This document shows, in pieces, positions 25,136 through 33,706 of a stretch of DNA of 46,677 nucleotides. The notes under the pieces are model-generated. The model did no database searches, was not told where the DNA came from, and saw nothing but the letters and a program-made list of their open reading frames with translations. The stretch comes from Gammaproteobacteria bacterium. Its GTDB lineage: Bacteria > Pseudomonadota > Gammaproteobacteria > Steroidobacterales > Woeseiaceae. Within the stretch, counting starts at the first letter, position 1. The number at the start of each line of letters is the position of its first letter. The stretch lies in assembly GCA_018677555.1 (NCBI GenBank), contig JAHHOT010000261.1, forward strand, positions 1 to 46,677, given 5' to 3'. Both the position numbers and the translations under genes were made by a program.

Positions 25136-26110
25136 ATGAAAAGCAACGCGATTCGAATACATGAGTTCGGCGGTCCGGAAGTACTGCGCTTCGAGGAGAT
25201 CGATCTGCCTGAACCGGGTGCGGGCGAGGCACGAATCCGGCATACCGCGATTGGGCTCAACTTTATCGACACCTACCATCGAACGGGCCTTTATCCCATC
25301 GGGCTTCCCGCGGGCCTCGGCAGCGAGGCAGCCGCCGTGGTCGAATCAGTCGGTGCCGGTGTGACGGATGTCAAACCCGGAGATCGGGTCGTGTACACCG
25401 GCGGGCCGACCGACTCCTACTCCGTGGCGCGCAACTATCCGGCGCAGCGGCTGGTGCCGATTCCCGATGCAATTAGCGATGAGCAGGCGGCGGCTTCGTT
25501 CCTGAAAGGGATGACGGCATGGTACCTGCTGAAACGCAGCTATCCGGTCGCTGCAGGCGATACAGTGTTGCTGTATGCCGCGGCCGGCGGCGTCGGCTCG
25601 TTTGCCAGCCAGTGGGGCCAGCATCTCGGCGCGAACGTTATCGGCGTGGTCAGCAATACTGCGAAAGCGGAGTTGGCGCTGAAGCAAGGCTGCCAGCACG
25701 TCGTTATGGCGGATGCCGACATCCCCGCGAGAGTCCGTGAGCTAACGGGCGGTGAGGGCGTGGCGGCCGTGTATGATTCTGTCGGCAAAGATACGTTCTT
25801 CGCATCACTTGACTGCCTGCGGCCGCACGGGGTCATGGTGACTTTCGGTAATGCTTCCGGCGCGGTCGAGCCATTCGCACCGGCGGAACTGGCGAAGCGT
25901 CATTCGTTGTACGTGACGCGGCCCGTGCTGTTCGACTTCATCGATTCGCGCGCCAGCCTGTTGCAGGTGAGTGCGGATCTGTTTGATGTCATCGCCAGCG
26001 GCGCCGTGGAAGTCAGCGTCAATCAGCGCTACGCCCTCAGGGATGCGGCTCAGGCGCACATCGATCTGGAAGCCCGGAAAACCACCGGCTCCACGATATT
26101 GCTGCCATAG
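25136..26110 (+). CDS. NADPH:quinone oxidoreductase, zeta-crystallin/QorA type
   Basis: From the ATG at 25136 it is 324 residues. It belongs to the zinc-free medium-chain dehydrogenases: FGGPEVLRFEEIDLPEPGAGEARIRHTAIGLNFIDTYHRTGLYP at the N-terminus, the NADPH loop AAAGGVG at 148-154, and no structural-zinc cysteines. The family reduces quinones by one or two electrons, or alkenals. It is divergent from the SDR gene, with 133 bp between starts, and its end lies 16 bp from the convergent transporter gene. An extended frame upstream of 25136 overlaps the SDR gene and is rejected. Confidence 0.94.
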   Translation: MKSNAIRIHEFGGPEVLRFEEIDLPEPGAGEARIRHTAIGLNFIDTYHRTGLYPIGLPAGLGSEAAAVVESVGAGVTDVKPGDRVVYTGGPTDSYSVARNYPAQRLVPIPDAISDEQAAASFLKGMTAWYLLKRSYPVAAGDTVLLYAAAGGVGSFASQWGQHLGANVIGVVSNTAKAELALKQGCQHVVMADADIPARVRELTGGEGVAAVYDSVGKDTFFASLDCLRPHGVMVTFGNASGAVEPFAPAELAKRHSLYVTRPVLFDFIDSRASLLQVSADLFDVIASGAVEVSVNQRYALRDAAQAHIDLEARKTTGSTILLP

Positions 26111-26126
26111 TCCTGCCTGCGGTCGC

Positions 26127-28487
26127 TCACACCGGCTTGAGTGGCCAGAGCACTGGCAACAGGATCATGACCACGATAAATACCACGATCGTCAGCGGTA
26201 CGCCGACCTTCAGATAGTCGACGAAGCGGTAGCCGCCGGGACCCATCACGAGAATATTTGCGGGATGAGAGATCGGGCTGGTGAAACTGGCCGATGCCGC
26301 CATGGCGATCGCCATCATCGCCGCCTCGGGCTGCAGGCCCATGTCCGCCATGGCGGAAAACACGATCGGGGACATCAGGACCACCAGGGCAGCGGTCGGA
26401 ATGATCATGGTCGAAAGCGCAGTCAGCACGTACAGACCCATGATGACGGCCCAGGGACCGGAGTCGCCGAGCAAATTCATTACCTGGGTTGCAAGGTAGG
26501 CGGCGGCACCGGTGTCCTGCATGGCCGTACCGAGCGGCAGCATGCCGGCGATAAGAAAGATCGCTCGCCAGTCGATCGCGCGATACGCCTGCTCCATGTT
26601 GAGGCAGCCACTCAGCACCATGATGCTGGCGCCGACCACGGCCGCTATCGCGATTGGGGCATAGCCGGCCATCACCGTTGCGACGACAGCCATCATGATG
26701 AATGCCGCGAGCGGTGCGCGCCGCGTGTCCGGCGGCTCCTGGCCCAGCGGCGTCAGGATCAGGAAGTCGGGATCGTTGTCCAGCAACTGCAGCCGATCGC
26801 GCGGTCCCAGCAATAGCAAGGCGTCACCGACCTGCAACCGCTCTTCCGCAAGTTCGGTGCCGACCGTTTCGCCCTCACGCCAGATCCCGGCCAGTTCGAT
26901 GCCGTAGCGTTCGCGAAAATTCAACTCGCCGACGGTCTTGCCGGCGAGGCTCGAGCGGGGGTCGAGCGTCGCATCGGTGAGTGTCAGCCGTTCCGAGTCG
27001 AGTGCGCCGAGATTCGAGGCAACGCGAGTCTCGATCTCCAGTTCCTGCAGACCGCGCAATACCTCGAGATCCTCCAACTGCCCCTCGATCAGCAGCAGAT
27101 CGCCGCCGATTAGCACCTCATCGCCACGCGGCATCACGTTCAGCTCGCCATCACGGAATATCGCGAGCACGCGAAAGTCGAATACATCGGCGAGGCGGCT
27201 CTTGCGCAGCGTTACCTCCGACAGGTCGCTGTACTTGGGCAGTCTCACGACGAACATTCGCTCATCGACCTTGTAACGCTCGCGCAATTGCTCGTCGGTG
27301 AGCCGCTCTACTTTGGTGAAGTCGGCGAAGTCTTTCAGTTCCTCGACGTCCTCCTCCTCGCCCTGCACCAGAATTCGATCGCCGGCTCGCAATGGCACAT
27401 ACGCCAGGTTCGTCAGACGATAGGTGTCTCGCCGATGCACGCCCACGACGGCCACGTTGAAGCGGGTGCGGAAAGAGGCATGCCGTATGAGGTCCGAGAC
27501 GAGCGGCGAGCCGTCGGCGAGCGTAACCTCGGCATAGGCAACCTTCGCCGCTACCATGGATTTCAGCACAGGTGCCTCGCGCTCGATCACCAGGTCGCTC
27601 CAGCGGCGCAGCTCCCTGAACTGGTCCAGCCGGCCCTGAACCAGGATGCCGTCGCCGGCGCGCAGCACGGTCTGCCGGTTCGGCAGCGCTTCGCTGCGAC
27701 CGTAGCGCTCGAGTGCGAGGATGACGAGGCCGGTGGACACGCCAATACGACTCTCGGCAATCGTCTTGCCGACCAGCACCGAATCCACGGGCACGCGTAC
27801 GAGGAAGGTCTGTTCCTGCAACTTGTATCGGGCTCGAAGGCTGCGCTGGCTGCGGGTACGGCTGCGCCTGGCAGCGCGTTTGGGCAGCATGAGCCGGCCG
27901 GCCAGGGCGACGAATACCACTCCGACCAGCATTATCGTCCCGCCGAGCGGCGAGAAATCGAACATGCCGAAAGGTGCGTAGCCATTCTGTACCAGCGCCT
28001 CGCTGACCAGCAGGTTTGGCGGCGTGCCGATCAGCGTCATGAGGCCGCCCAGCAGCGTCGCGTAAGCCAGCGGCATCAACAGTCGTGACACCGGTATACG
28101 CGTGCGCCTGGCGACGTCGACTACCACGGGCAGCATCAGCGCGGCGACACCGATATTGTTCATGAAGGCCGAGAGTACGGCCGCCGTGATCATGATGACG
28201 ACGATCATGGCGATTTCCTTGCGTCCGGCGAGGCGCATGACCTGTCGCCCGATGATGTTGGCGATGCCGGTGCGCGTCAGCCCCTCGCTGAGAATGAACA
28301 TTGCCCAAACGGTGATGACAGCGCTGTTGCTGAAGCCGGCAAACGCTTCCGACGACGACACCAGCCCGGTCACCGCCAGCGTCCCCAGTACCAGCAGGGC
28401 GACAAGGTCCATCCGGATTACTTCGCTGATGAAAAGAATCAGCGAAATGCCCAATATTCCAAGGACCAGCGCAATCTCGAATGTCAT
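26127..28487 (-). CDS. SLC13/DASS-type transporter with four RCK_C-like domains
   Basis: A 786-residue membrane protein. Helices at about 1-220 include the transporter motif MNNIGVAALMLPVVVDVARR and LIGTPPNLL; after the regulatory block the second half (about 600-786) repeats it with IIPTAALVVLMSPIVF and SHPANILVMGPGGYRF. Between the halves lie four segments of about 75-85 residues (near 226-310, 318-405, 420-495 and 505-585), each ending in a GD-ILVQG-like or GDALLLLG-like strand, which I read as RCK_C domains. The common bacterial form has two. Substrates in this family include sulfate, dicarboxylates and arsenite; none is indicated here. Confidence 0.88.
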   Translation of the reverse strand: MTFEIALVLGILGISLILFISEVIRMDLVALLVLGTLAVTGLVSSSEAFAGFSNSAVITVWAMFILSEGLTRTGIANIIGRQVMRLAGRKEIAMIVVIMITAAVLSAFMNNIGVAALMLPVVVDVARRTRIPVSRLLMPLAYATLLGGLMTLIGTPPNLLVSEALVQNGYAPFGMFDFSPLGGTIMLVGVVFVALAGRLMLPKRAARRSRTRSQRSLRARYKLQEQTFLVRVPVDSVLVGKTIAESRIGVSTGLVILALERYGRSEALPNRQTVLRAGDGILVQGRLDQFRELRRWSDLVIEREAPVLKSMVAAKVAYAEVTLADGSPLVSDLIRHASFRTRFNVAVVGVHRRDTYRLTNLAYVPLRAGDRILVQGEEEDVEELKDFADFTKVERLTDEQLRERYKVDERMFVVRLPKYSDLSEVTLRKSRLADVFDFRVLAIFRDGELNVMPRGDEVLIGGDLLLIEGQLEDLEVLRGLQELEIETRVASNLGALDSERLTLTDATLDPRSSLAGKTVGELNFRERYGIELAGIWREGETVGTELAEERLQVGDALLLLGPRDRLQLLDNDPDFLILTPLGQEPPDTRRAPLAAFIMMAVVATVMAGYAPIAIAAVVGASIMVLSGCLNMEQAYRAIDWRAIFLIAGMLPLGTAMQDTGAAAYLATQVMNLLGDSGPWAVIMGLYVLTALSTMIIPTAALVVLMSPIVFSAMADMGLQPEAAMMAIAMAASASFTSPISHPANILVMGPGGYRFVDYLKVGVPLTIVVFIVVMILLPVLWPLKPV

Positions 28488-28606
28488 TTATGCCCGCAGA
28501 AGGTATGGGTTGAACGGCAAGTTTTTATTCATCGACGAACAAAGTTGTTTTATACACCAGCGTGACCGGCTTGGCGTGGTGTTTCGGGTAAATACGATTC
28601 AGAATA

Positions 28607-29503
28607 ATGCAAATGTCGCAGAAAATTTATAAGGCGCGCCGAATTCCGGCAAGGGAAACGTTTTCTGTGCGGGGGGTCGACTATAACTGCACCGTCTGGG
28701 GAAACAGCGACGACCCCTTGCTGGTGTTGCTGCACGGCTGGGGCGATGCCGGTTCGTCGTTTCAGTTCGTTGCCGATGCGCTGCCCGACGATTGGCGGAT
28801 CGTGGCGCCCGACTGGCGAGGCTTTGGCGACACGCGCCACCGCGCAGAGGCTTACTGGTTCCCCGACTATCTCGCCGATCTCGACGTCTTGCTCGACCTG
28901 CTCAGTCCGCGGGACCCGGTTCACCTTGTGGGACACAGCATGGGTGCCAATATCGTCGGGCTCTATGCCGGCGTGATGCCGGAACGCGTGAAGAGCTTTG
29001 TCAATGTTGAAGGTTTCGGGCTCTCCGAGCGCGATCCGGCCGGTGCACCGGACAATTATCGACGCTGGCTGCAACAGGCGCGCGACCGGCCGGTATTCGC
29101 CGAGTACAGCCGCTTCGAGGAACTGGTTCCGCGGATACTGCATCGCAGTCCGCGCATGGGGCGCGACAAGGCCAGGTTCGTGGCGCGGCTATGGGCGCAA
29201 CAGGATCCGGATGGCCGTGTGCGCCTGAAAGCGGACCCGTCGCACAAGCTGCCCAACGCGGTGCTGTACCGGCGTGCTGAAGCGGAGGCATGCTGGGAAC
29301 GGGTCGAGGCGCCGGTATTGCTGGTTGTCGGGGCTGACACGCAGTTCGATGTCGCGCGGGACTGGCTGGCAGCGGGAACAGCGGCGCTCCCGTTTCCCAA
29401 TGCGGAGGTTCGGGGCATCGATGGCGCAGGCCATATGGTGCATTTTGAGCAGCCCGAGGCGCTCGCTGCGACTATCGAGAGTTTCATCCGGCCACGCTTG
29501 TAA
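28607..29503 (+). CDS. Alpha/beta hydrolase
   Basis: A 298-residue alpha/beta hydrolase. The oxyanion loop is LLHGWGDAGS (about 41-50), the nucleophile elbow is GHSMG with Ser111, an Asp lies in VVGADTQFDVAR, and the catalytic His is in GAGHMVHFEQPE. No lid domain of note and no signal peptide are seen, so it is cytosolic; the substrate is unknown. A second in-frame ATG at 28613 is an alternative start. Its stop lies just 10 bp before the SOS box of the helicase gene. Confidence 0.9.
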   Translation: MQMSQKIYKARRIPARETFSVRGVDYNCTVWGNSDDPLLVLLHGWGDAGSSFQFVADALPDDWRIVAPDWRGFGDTRHRAEAYWFPDYLADLDVLLDLLSPRDPVHLVGHSMGANIVGLYAGVMPERVKSFVNVEGFGLSERDPAGAPDNYRRWLQQARDRPVFAEYSRFEELVPRILHRSPRMGRDKARFVARLWAQQDPDGRVRLKADPSHKLPNAVLYRRAEAEACWERVEAPVLLVVGADTQFDVARDWLAAGTAALPFPNAEVRGIDGAGHMVHFEQPEALAATIESFIRPRL

Positions 29504-29513
29504 ATTCATACAG

Positions 29514-29533
29514 TACTGTATAAGAATACAGTT
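29514..29533. promoter_or_regulatory. LexA (SOS) box upstream of the helicase gene
   Basis: TACTGTATAAGAATACAGTT fits CTGT-N8-ACAG exactly (CTGT 29516-29519, ACAG 29528-29531) and the gammaproteobacterial consensus TACTG(TA)5CAGTA at 16 of 20 positions. It overlaps a possible -10, TATAAG (29519-29524), and lies 17 bp before the helicase start. Overlapping it on the left is a perfect palindrome, ATACAGTACTGTAT (29508-29521), which repeats one half site in the other orientation. Confidence 0.8.
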
Positions 29534-29550
29534 CTTTGTGTGGAGCGAGC

Positions 29551-31653
29551 ATGGCGAACGCGGCGGAGGCACAAACCGACTACCTGGCGATGCTGAACCC
29601 GGCGCAACGACAGGCCGCGTCTTACGGGCAAAGGGACCCGGACGGCAGCTTTCGCGCAGGCCCGCTTCTGGTCATCGCCGGTGCCGGCACCGGCAAGACG
29701 ATGACGCTGGCACACCGGGTTGCGCACCTCGTGATCCAGGGAGTCAGCGCGGAACGCATTCTGTTGCTGACTTTCACGCGCCGTGCGGCACAGGAAATGA
29801 CGCGCCGGGTGGAGGCCATCGTCCGCCACGCCATCGACGGCAAACCGGCGCCACCGATGTCGGCTGGCATGTTGCCCTGGTCGGGTACCTTTCATTCGGT
29901 TGCGAACAGGCTGTTGCGCCGTTACGCACACAACCTTGGTCTCGACCCCGCGTTTTCCGTCCTGGATCGTGGCGATTCCGCCGATGTCATGGACGTTGTC
30001 CGCCATGATCTGCAGCTATCGAAAAAGTCCCGCCGCTTCCCGAAGAAGGACACCTGCCTCGCGATTTACTCCCGCTGCGTGAATACCCAGAAAGCATTGG
30101 CCGATTCCCTGCAAGAAACCTACCCGTGGTGCGCCGACTGGGAGCAGGAGCTGCGCCAGCTTTTCCGTCAGTATGTATTGCACAAACAAATGATCCAGGC
30201 CCTCGACTACGACGACCTGTTGCTTTACTGGAGCCACCTGGTCGCAGACCCCGAGCTGGCGCGCGAGATCGGATCGTGGTTTGACCATGTTCTCGTGGAC
30301 GAATACCAGGACACGAATCTGCTACAGGCGCAAATACTCAACGCCATCAAGCCGGAAGGGCACGGCATCACCGTGGTCGGTGACGATGCGCAGTCGATTT
30401 ACTCGTTTCGCGCAGCGGATGTCGAAAATATCCTCAACTTTCCGGATCAGTACATACCTACGGCGCGCACAATCAGTCTCGAGGAAAACTATCGCTCGTC
30501 GCAACCGATTCTCGATAGCGCGAACTGTCTCATCGCCGAAGCTGAGCGACAGTACAAGAAGAATCTTTTCTCGCAGCGCAAGGGCGGCGGGGTTCCGCAG
30601 TATGTCACCGTTGAAGATAGCGATGCCGAGGCAGACTACGTTGTCCAGAAGATCCTCGCGAATCGCGAAGAGGGGATGCTTCTGAAGCAACAGGCGGTGC
30701 TGTTTCGCGGTTCCCACCATAGCGACCGGCTGGAACTGGAACTCGTGCGCAGGAACATTCCTTACGTCAAATATGGCGGCTTGAAATTTCTCGAGGCCGC
30801 GCACGTAAAGGATATGCTGTCGATTCTCAAATGGGCGGAAAACCCCCGCAACCAGGTGGCCGCGTTCCGGGTCCTGAAATTGCTCCCGGGTATGGGTCCG
30901 TCCTTCGCCTCCCGCTGCTTTGAACACCTGGCCCGGGCGGACCACTCGTTCTCCGCGCTCGACAGCTTCGTGCCGCCCGCCACGACGCGCGTGGACTGGT
31001 CCGCGTTTTCCGCGATCATGCAGTCGCTGGCTTCGGCGGAGCTTGCTGACAATACCTGGCAATTGCAGCTGGCCGAGGCGCGCCGCTGGTATCAGCCGCA
31101 CCTGGAGCGCATGTATGACGCCCTGGAAACCAGGGAGGCGGACCTCGAACAACTCGAACAAATATCCGGTCGCTACCCGACCCGTGAGCGATTTCTGACG
31201 GAACTGACGCTTGATCCGCCGGCCGCTGCAGGCGATCTTGCCGGCGATCCCTTACTCGACGAGGACTACCTGATCCTGTCGACGGTCCACTCGGCAAAAG
31301 GCCAGGAATGGGAATCGGTGTTCGTCCTCAATTTTTCAGACGGAAATTTTCCGTCCGAGTTCGCGACGGGCAAGGCAGAGATGATCGAAGAGGAGCGTCG
31401 ACTCCTGTACGTCGCCATGACGCGTGCGAAGCAATCGCTGCAACTCGTTGCGCCGCTTCGCTACCATGTCACCCAGCAGCCGCGTTATGGCGATAAACAC
31501 GTGTACGGTGCGCGCAGCCGGTTTCTGACCGATTCCCTGATGAAGACGATGGAGGCCGCTTTTTACGGCCGCCGTGACGACTCGGCAGAACGGCTGCAGC
31601 CACGTAGCGACAAGCAGATCGACGTCGCTGCCCGACTCCGCGAGATGTTCTGA
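29551..31653 (+). CDS. SF1A DNA helicase, UvrD/Rep-like
   Basis: From the ATG at 29551 it is 700 residues. Superfamily 1A motifs are all present in order: Walker A AGAGTGKT (43-50), Ia LTFTRRAAQEMTRRV, II DEYQD (250-254), III GDDAQSIYSFR, IV NYRSS, V VHSAKGQEWESV and VI YVAMTRAKQ. Such enzymes unwind DNA 3' to 5' in nucleotide-excision and mismatch repair or at stalled forks. GGAG at 29542 supports this start; one 15 bases earlier is worse. It could be a UvrD, Rep or PcrA-like paralogue; without comparison the symbol is left open. An SOS box is in front, so DNA damage should induce it. Confidence 0.93.
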   Translation: MANAAEAQTDYLAMLNPAQRQAASYGQRDPDGSFRAGPLLVIAGAGTGKTMTLAHRVAHLVIQGVSAERILLLTFTRRAAQEMTRRVEAIVRHAIDGKPAPPMSAGMLPWSGTFHSVANRLLRRYAHNLGLDPAFSVLDRGDSADVMDVVRHDLQLSKKSRRFPKKDTCLAIYSRCVNTQKALADSLQETYPWCADWEQELRQLFRQYVLHKQMIQALDYDDLLLYWSHLVADPELAREIGSWFDHVLVDEYQDTNLLQAQILNAIKPEGHGITVVGDDAQSIYSFRAADVENILNFPDQYIPTARTISLEENYRSSQPILDSANCLIAEAERQYKKNLFSQRKGGGVPQYVTVEDSDAEADYVVQKILANREEGMLLKQQAVLFRGSHHSDRLELELVRRNIPYVKYGGLKFLEAAHVKDMLSILKWAENPRNQVAAFRVLKLLPGMGPSFASRCFEHLARADHSFSALDSFVPPATTRVDWSAFSAIMQSLASAELADNTWQLQLAEARRWYQPHLERMYDALETREADLEQLEQISGRYPTRERFLTELTLDPPAAAGDLAGDPLLDEDYLILSTVHSAKGQEWESVFVLNFSDGNFPSEFATGKAEMIEEERRLLYVAMTRAKQSLQLVAPLRYHVTQQPRYGDKHVYGARSRFLTDSLMKTMEAAFYGRRDDSAERLQPRSDKQIDVAARLREMF

Positions 31654-31697
31654 TCCGGGATTTTCTGTAGCCGGTGATTCGGGCTGGCAGCTCGTCG

Positions 31698-31719
31698 AAA
31701 AAGCCATGGATGGCCTTTC
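31698..31719 (-). terminator. Probable terminator of the DUF1761 gene
   Basis: On the minus strand GCCA-TCCA-TGGC forms a short stem extended by A-T pairs and is followed by TTTTT. It sits 9 bp past the stop of the DUF1761 gene and 44 bp past the convergent helicase stop. The stem is short, so efficiency is uncertain. Confidence 0.5.
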
Positions 31720-31728
31720 AACAGACCT

Positions 31729-32145
31729 CTAGTGCCACGAACCCAGGATCGCGCCCATGATCGCGAACAATACGATGTAGTAACCGGCGTTGATCATGAA
31801 CAGGCGCATCGATCGTTGTTCGAACAGGTAAGTAATCGCAAACGCAGACGCGACCCAGAACACGCCGACGACGAGGCCGCACTGGATGCCGGTAAGCCAA
31901 GTGCTCGTAGCGGGCATGCTTGCCGCCAGTGCTGTCGCAGCCGCGAACTGCAGTACGAATGCGGTGCCAAAAACCAGCGGCATATTTGCACTGCCCGCCG
32001 TTTCCTCGGACAAGCCGATTTCGCGCATCCATGTTCTGCCGAACAGGGGCATGGAGTACCAGCCAGCGCCAAGGGCAAATGCTGCCAGCGCAGCTGCGAT
32101 AACGGCGATCCAGTTTATTCCAGATAGCGTGGTTGCGATGTCCAT
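31729..32145 (-). CDS. DUF1761 membrane protein
   Basis: A 138-residue protein with four hydrophobic helices (about 10-27, 55-75, 82-105, 113-135). INWIAVIAAALAAFALGAGWYSMPLFGRTWMREIGLSEE is the DUF1761 opening, with its conserved WYS. No catalytic residues are known in this family and its function is undescribed. It stands alone, divergent from the unknown gene pair at 32424 and convergent with the helicase gene. Confidence 0.8.
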   Translation of the reverse strand: MDIATTLSGINWIAVIAAALAAFALGAGWYSMPLFGRTWMREIGLSEETAGSANMPLVFGTAFVLQFAAATALAASMPATSTWLTGIQCGLVVGVFWVASAFAITYLFEQRSMRLFMINAGYYIVLFAIMGAILGSWH

Positions 32146-32364
32146 CGCTGTACCTTCTTATTGTTATGGGCGCGGGAACCTGACGCAATGCCCGCTTCCT
32201 GCGCTGCTGCGCGAAGCGAATGAGGGCGTAGTCTAGCAGAGCGCCTGCGCGATAAATGATGCGCAGCAGCATCGGCGTGGCGTGTGACCGGGTTCGGGGC
32301 GCATCAGCAGCAACGAGTCACATAACGGCATAAAACCCCAGATCTCAGCTACTTATCGTGAACC

Positions 32365-32395
32365 TTGTCACAAAGAAGGCGGTCCAATTCATATA
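32365..32395 (+). promoter_or_regulatory. Candidate promoter of the unknown gene pair
   Basis: TTGTCA (32365-32370) is followed by the AT-rich TTCATATATAT; a -10 at TTCATA is 17 bases away. The distance to the gene start at 32424 is about 30 bp. The -10 match is poor, so confidence is low. Confidence 0.3.
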
Positions 32396-32423
32396 TATGT
32401 AGAGGTGAACTGGCCCCGTCAGC

Positions 32424-33056
32424 ATGCCTATGGATCAAAATGCAGATAGAGACACTGTAGTTGCGGTTGCAAACCTGCGTGACTACTTTCGCGAGTCGAT
32501 CGACGCGGCGATCGACAACCAGGGTGTTTTAGTCAATCCGCACACCGCGCACTATGTCGTCAACTTGCTGACGATCTTTGCTCGCTCCGAAGAGCTGTAC
32601 GAAGATCACGGTGAGGGATATGGATTGCGGCCACTTGCCTTAATGATGGCGGACGCCGTAGATGCCGATTCTCCCGAGCAACGTACGCTGTCGCTGCAAC
32701 GCATTGGCGACGTCGCGTTATTTATCGCGGGATTCTTTGCGGACAGCCTCGCCGAAAAGCCGGTAGATGTTGATTACTATATTCACATGGGCGGCAATGC
32801 CTACGGTTCGCTTTCAGACGAAGTCCGAGGCACGTCACGCGGCCGTGCTCTCGGCGATGTCTACAAGGAACTTGCGCGAAAATTTCAGCTGCTCGTCGAT
32901 GTGCTCAACGAAGTTCGCGACAGCACACGCCGCTCATCGGATATCGACCTGCTGCGCACTTACGAGGTGTGGCGCCGTACCGGAAGTGGCCGCGCCGCGT
33001 CGTTGCTGAAGCAGAACGGCGTCATTCCCATGCCGGAAATGCGCAAGCGCCACTGA
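32424..33056 (+). CDS. Hypothetical protein, first of a coupled pair
   Basis: A 210-residue soluble protein, largely helical, without signal peptide or membrane helix. Recognisable stretches are DYFRESIDAAIDNQGV, NPHTAHYVVNLLTIFAR, RIGDVALFIAGFFADSL and VDVDYYIHMGGNAYGSLS. It carries no catalytic motif I know. The stop shares one base with the start of the next gene (TGATG), so the two products are made together. The gene pair is bounded by a divergent DUF1761 gene and a gene-free stretch, so they form their own unit. Confidence 0.7.
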   Translation: MPMDQNADRDTVVAVANLRDYFRESIDAAIDNQGVLVNPHTAHYVVNLLTIFARSEELYEDHGEGYGLRPLALMMADAVDADSPEQRTLSLQRIGDVALFIAGFFADSLAEKPVDVDYYIHMGGNAYGSLSDEVRGTSRGRALGDVYKELARKFQLLVDVLNEVRDSTRRSSDIDLLRTYEVWRRTGSGRAASLLKQNGVIPMPEMRKRH

Positions 33057-33706
33057 TGCTCGCCGAGCTGCAGAAGCAACTGGCCGATATCTACCAGGTC
33101 GATCCCGGCTACCGGGTCACCGATTTTCTGATTACCGACCCCGCACTGGCCTCGTTACTCGGCCAGCAGTCGATGCTGCAGAATTCGCCGGAGACAGTGC
33201 TGCTCAGCCAGGACGACGACGGTATCGCTCTCAGCGTGTTTCTCGACGAGGAAATGCTGGACCGTCTCGGTGCAGGGGACCCGCTGTGCCGTTTGACAGC
33301 GCCGCAACTGAATGACCTCTGGACGGTATTAGAGGGCATCAGTCATTTCAATTACATCGCCTGGAATGCGGCATGCGACAAGCGGGTAACCTTGCTCGAA
33401 CTCGAGCTTCAGGCAGAAATCGACAAATTCGTCAGCACCTGGCTTTTGGCGCAGCAGCAGCAGCGCCCCGCGTTCGCCGACCGCCTGCACGACTGGTTAT
33501 TCGACGAAGTCTCTTTTCGCACTGACCTGTCCATCGAGCAACGCGTACGCTACGAAATGGCAAACAACTACGCCGCGCGCTTTTGCTCCGGGCTGCGCCG
33601 ACGCCTGCAACGGAGTGACGGCGACGGGCTGCAAGAGTTACGAAAATTCTACCGGCTGGGCCAGTCCGACAAACTGAGCCATATTCACGCGCAAACCTAC
33701 GCCTGA
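33056..33706 (+). CDS. Hypothetical protein, second of a coupled pair
   Basis: A 216-residue soluble protein starting MLAELQKQLADIYQVDPGYRVTDFLITDP at the ATG that overlaps the preceding stop; a longer upstream frame exists but overlaps the first gene out of frame. It has VLLSQDDDGIALSVFLDEEMLDRLG in the first half and a mostly helical, Arg-rich second half (YAARFCSGLRRRLQR). No family was recognised. Coupled translation suggests a complex with the first protein. Confidence 0.7.
   Translation: MLAELQKQLADIYQVDPGYRVTDFLITDPALASLLGQQSMLQNSPETVLLSQDDDGIALSVFLDEEMLDRLGAGDPLCRLTAPQLNDLWTVLEGISHFNYIAWNAACDKRVTLLELELQAEIDKFVSTWLLAQQQQRPAFADRLHDWLFDEVSFRTDLSIEQRVRYEMANNYAARFCSGLRRRLQRSDGDGLQELRKFYRLGQSDKLSHIHAQTYA

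Noticed and set aside
25003-25272. Upstream extension of the SDR gene, and of the quinone oxidoreductase gene to 24872
   Set aside because: The two would overlap head to head; good starts with expected family N-termini are at 25002 and 25136.
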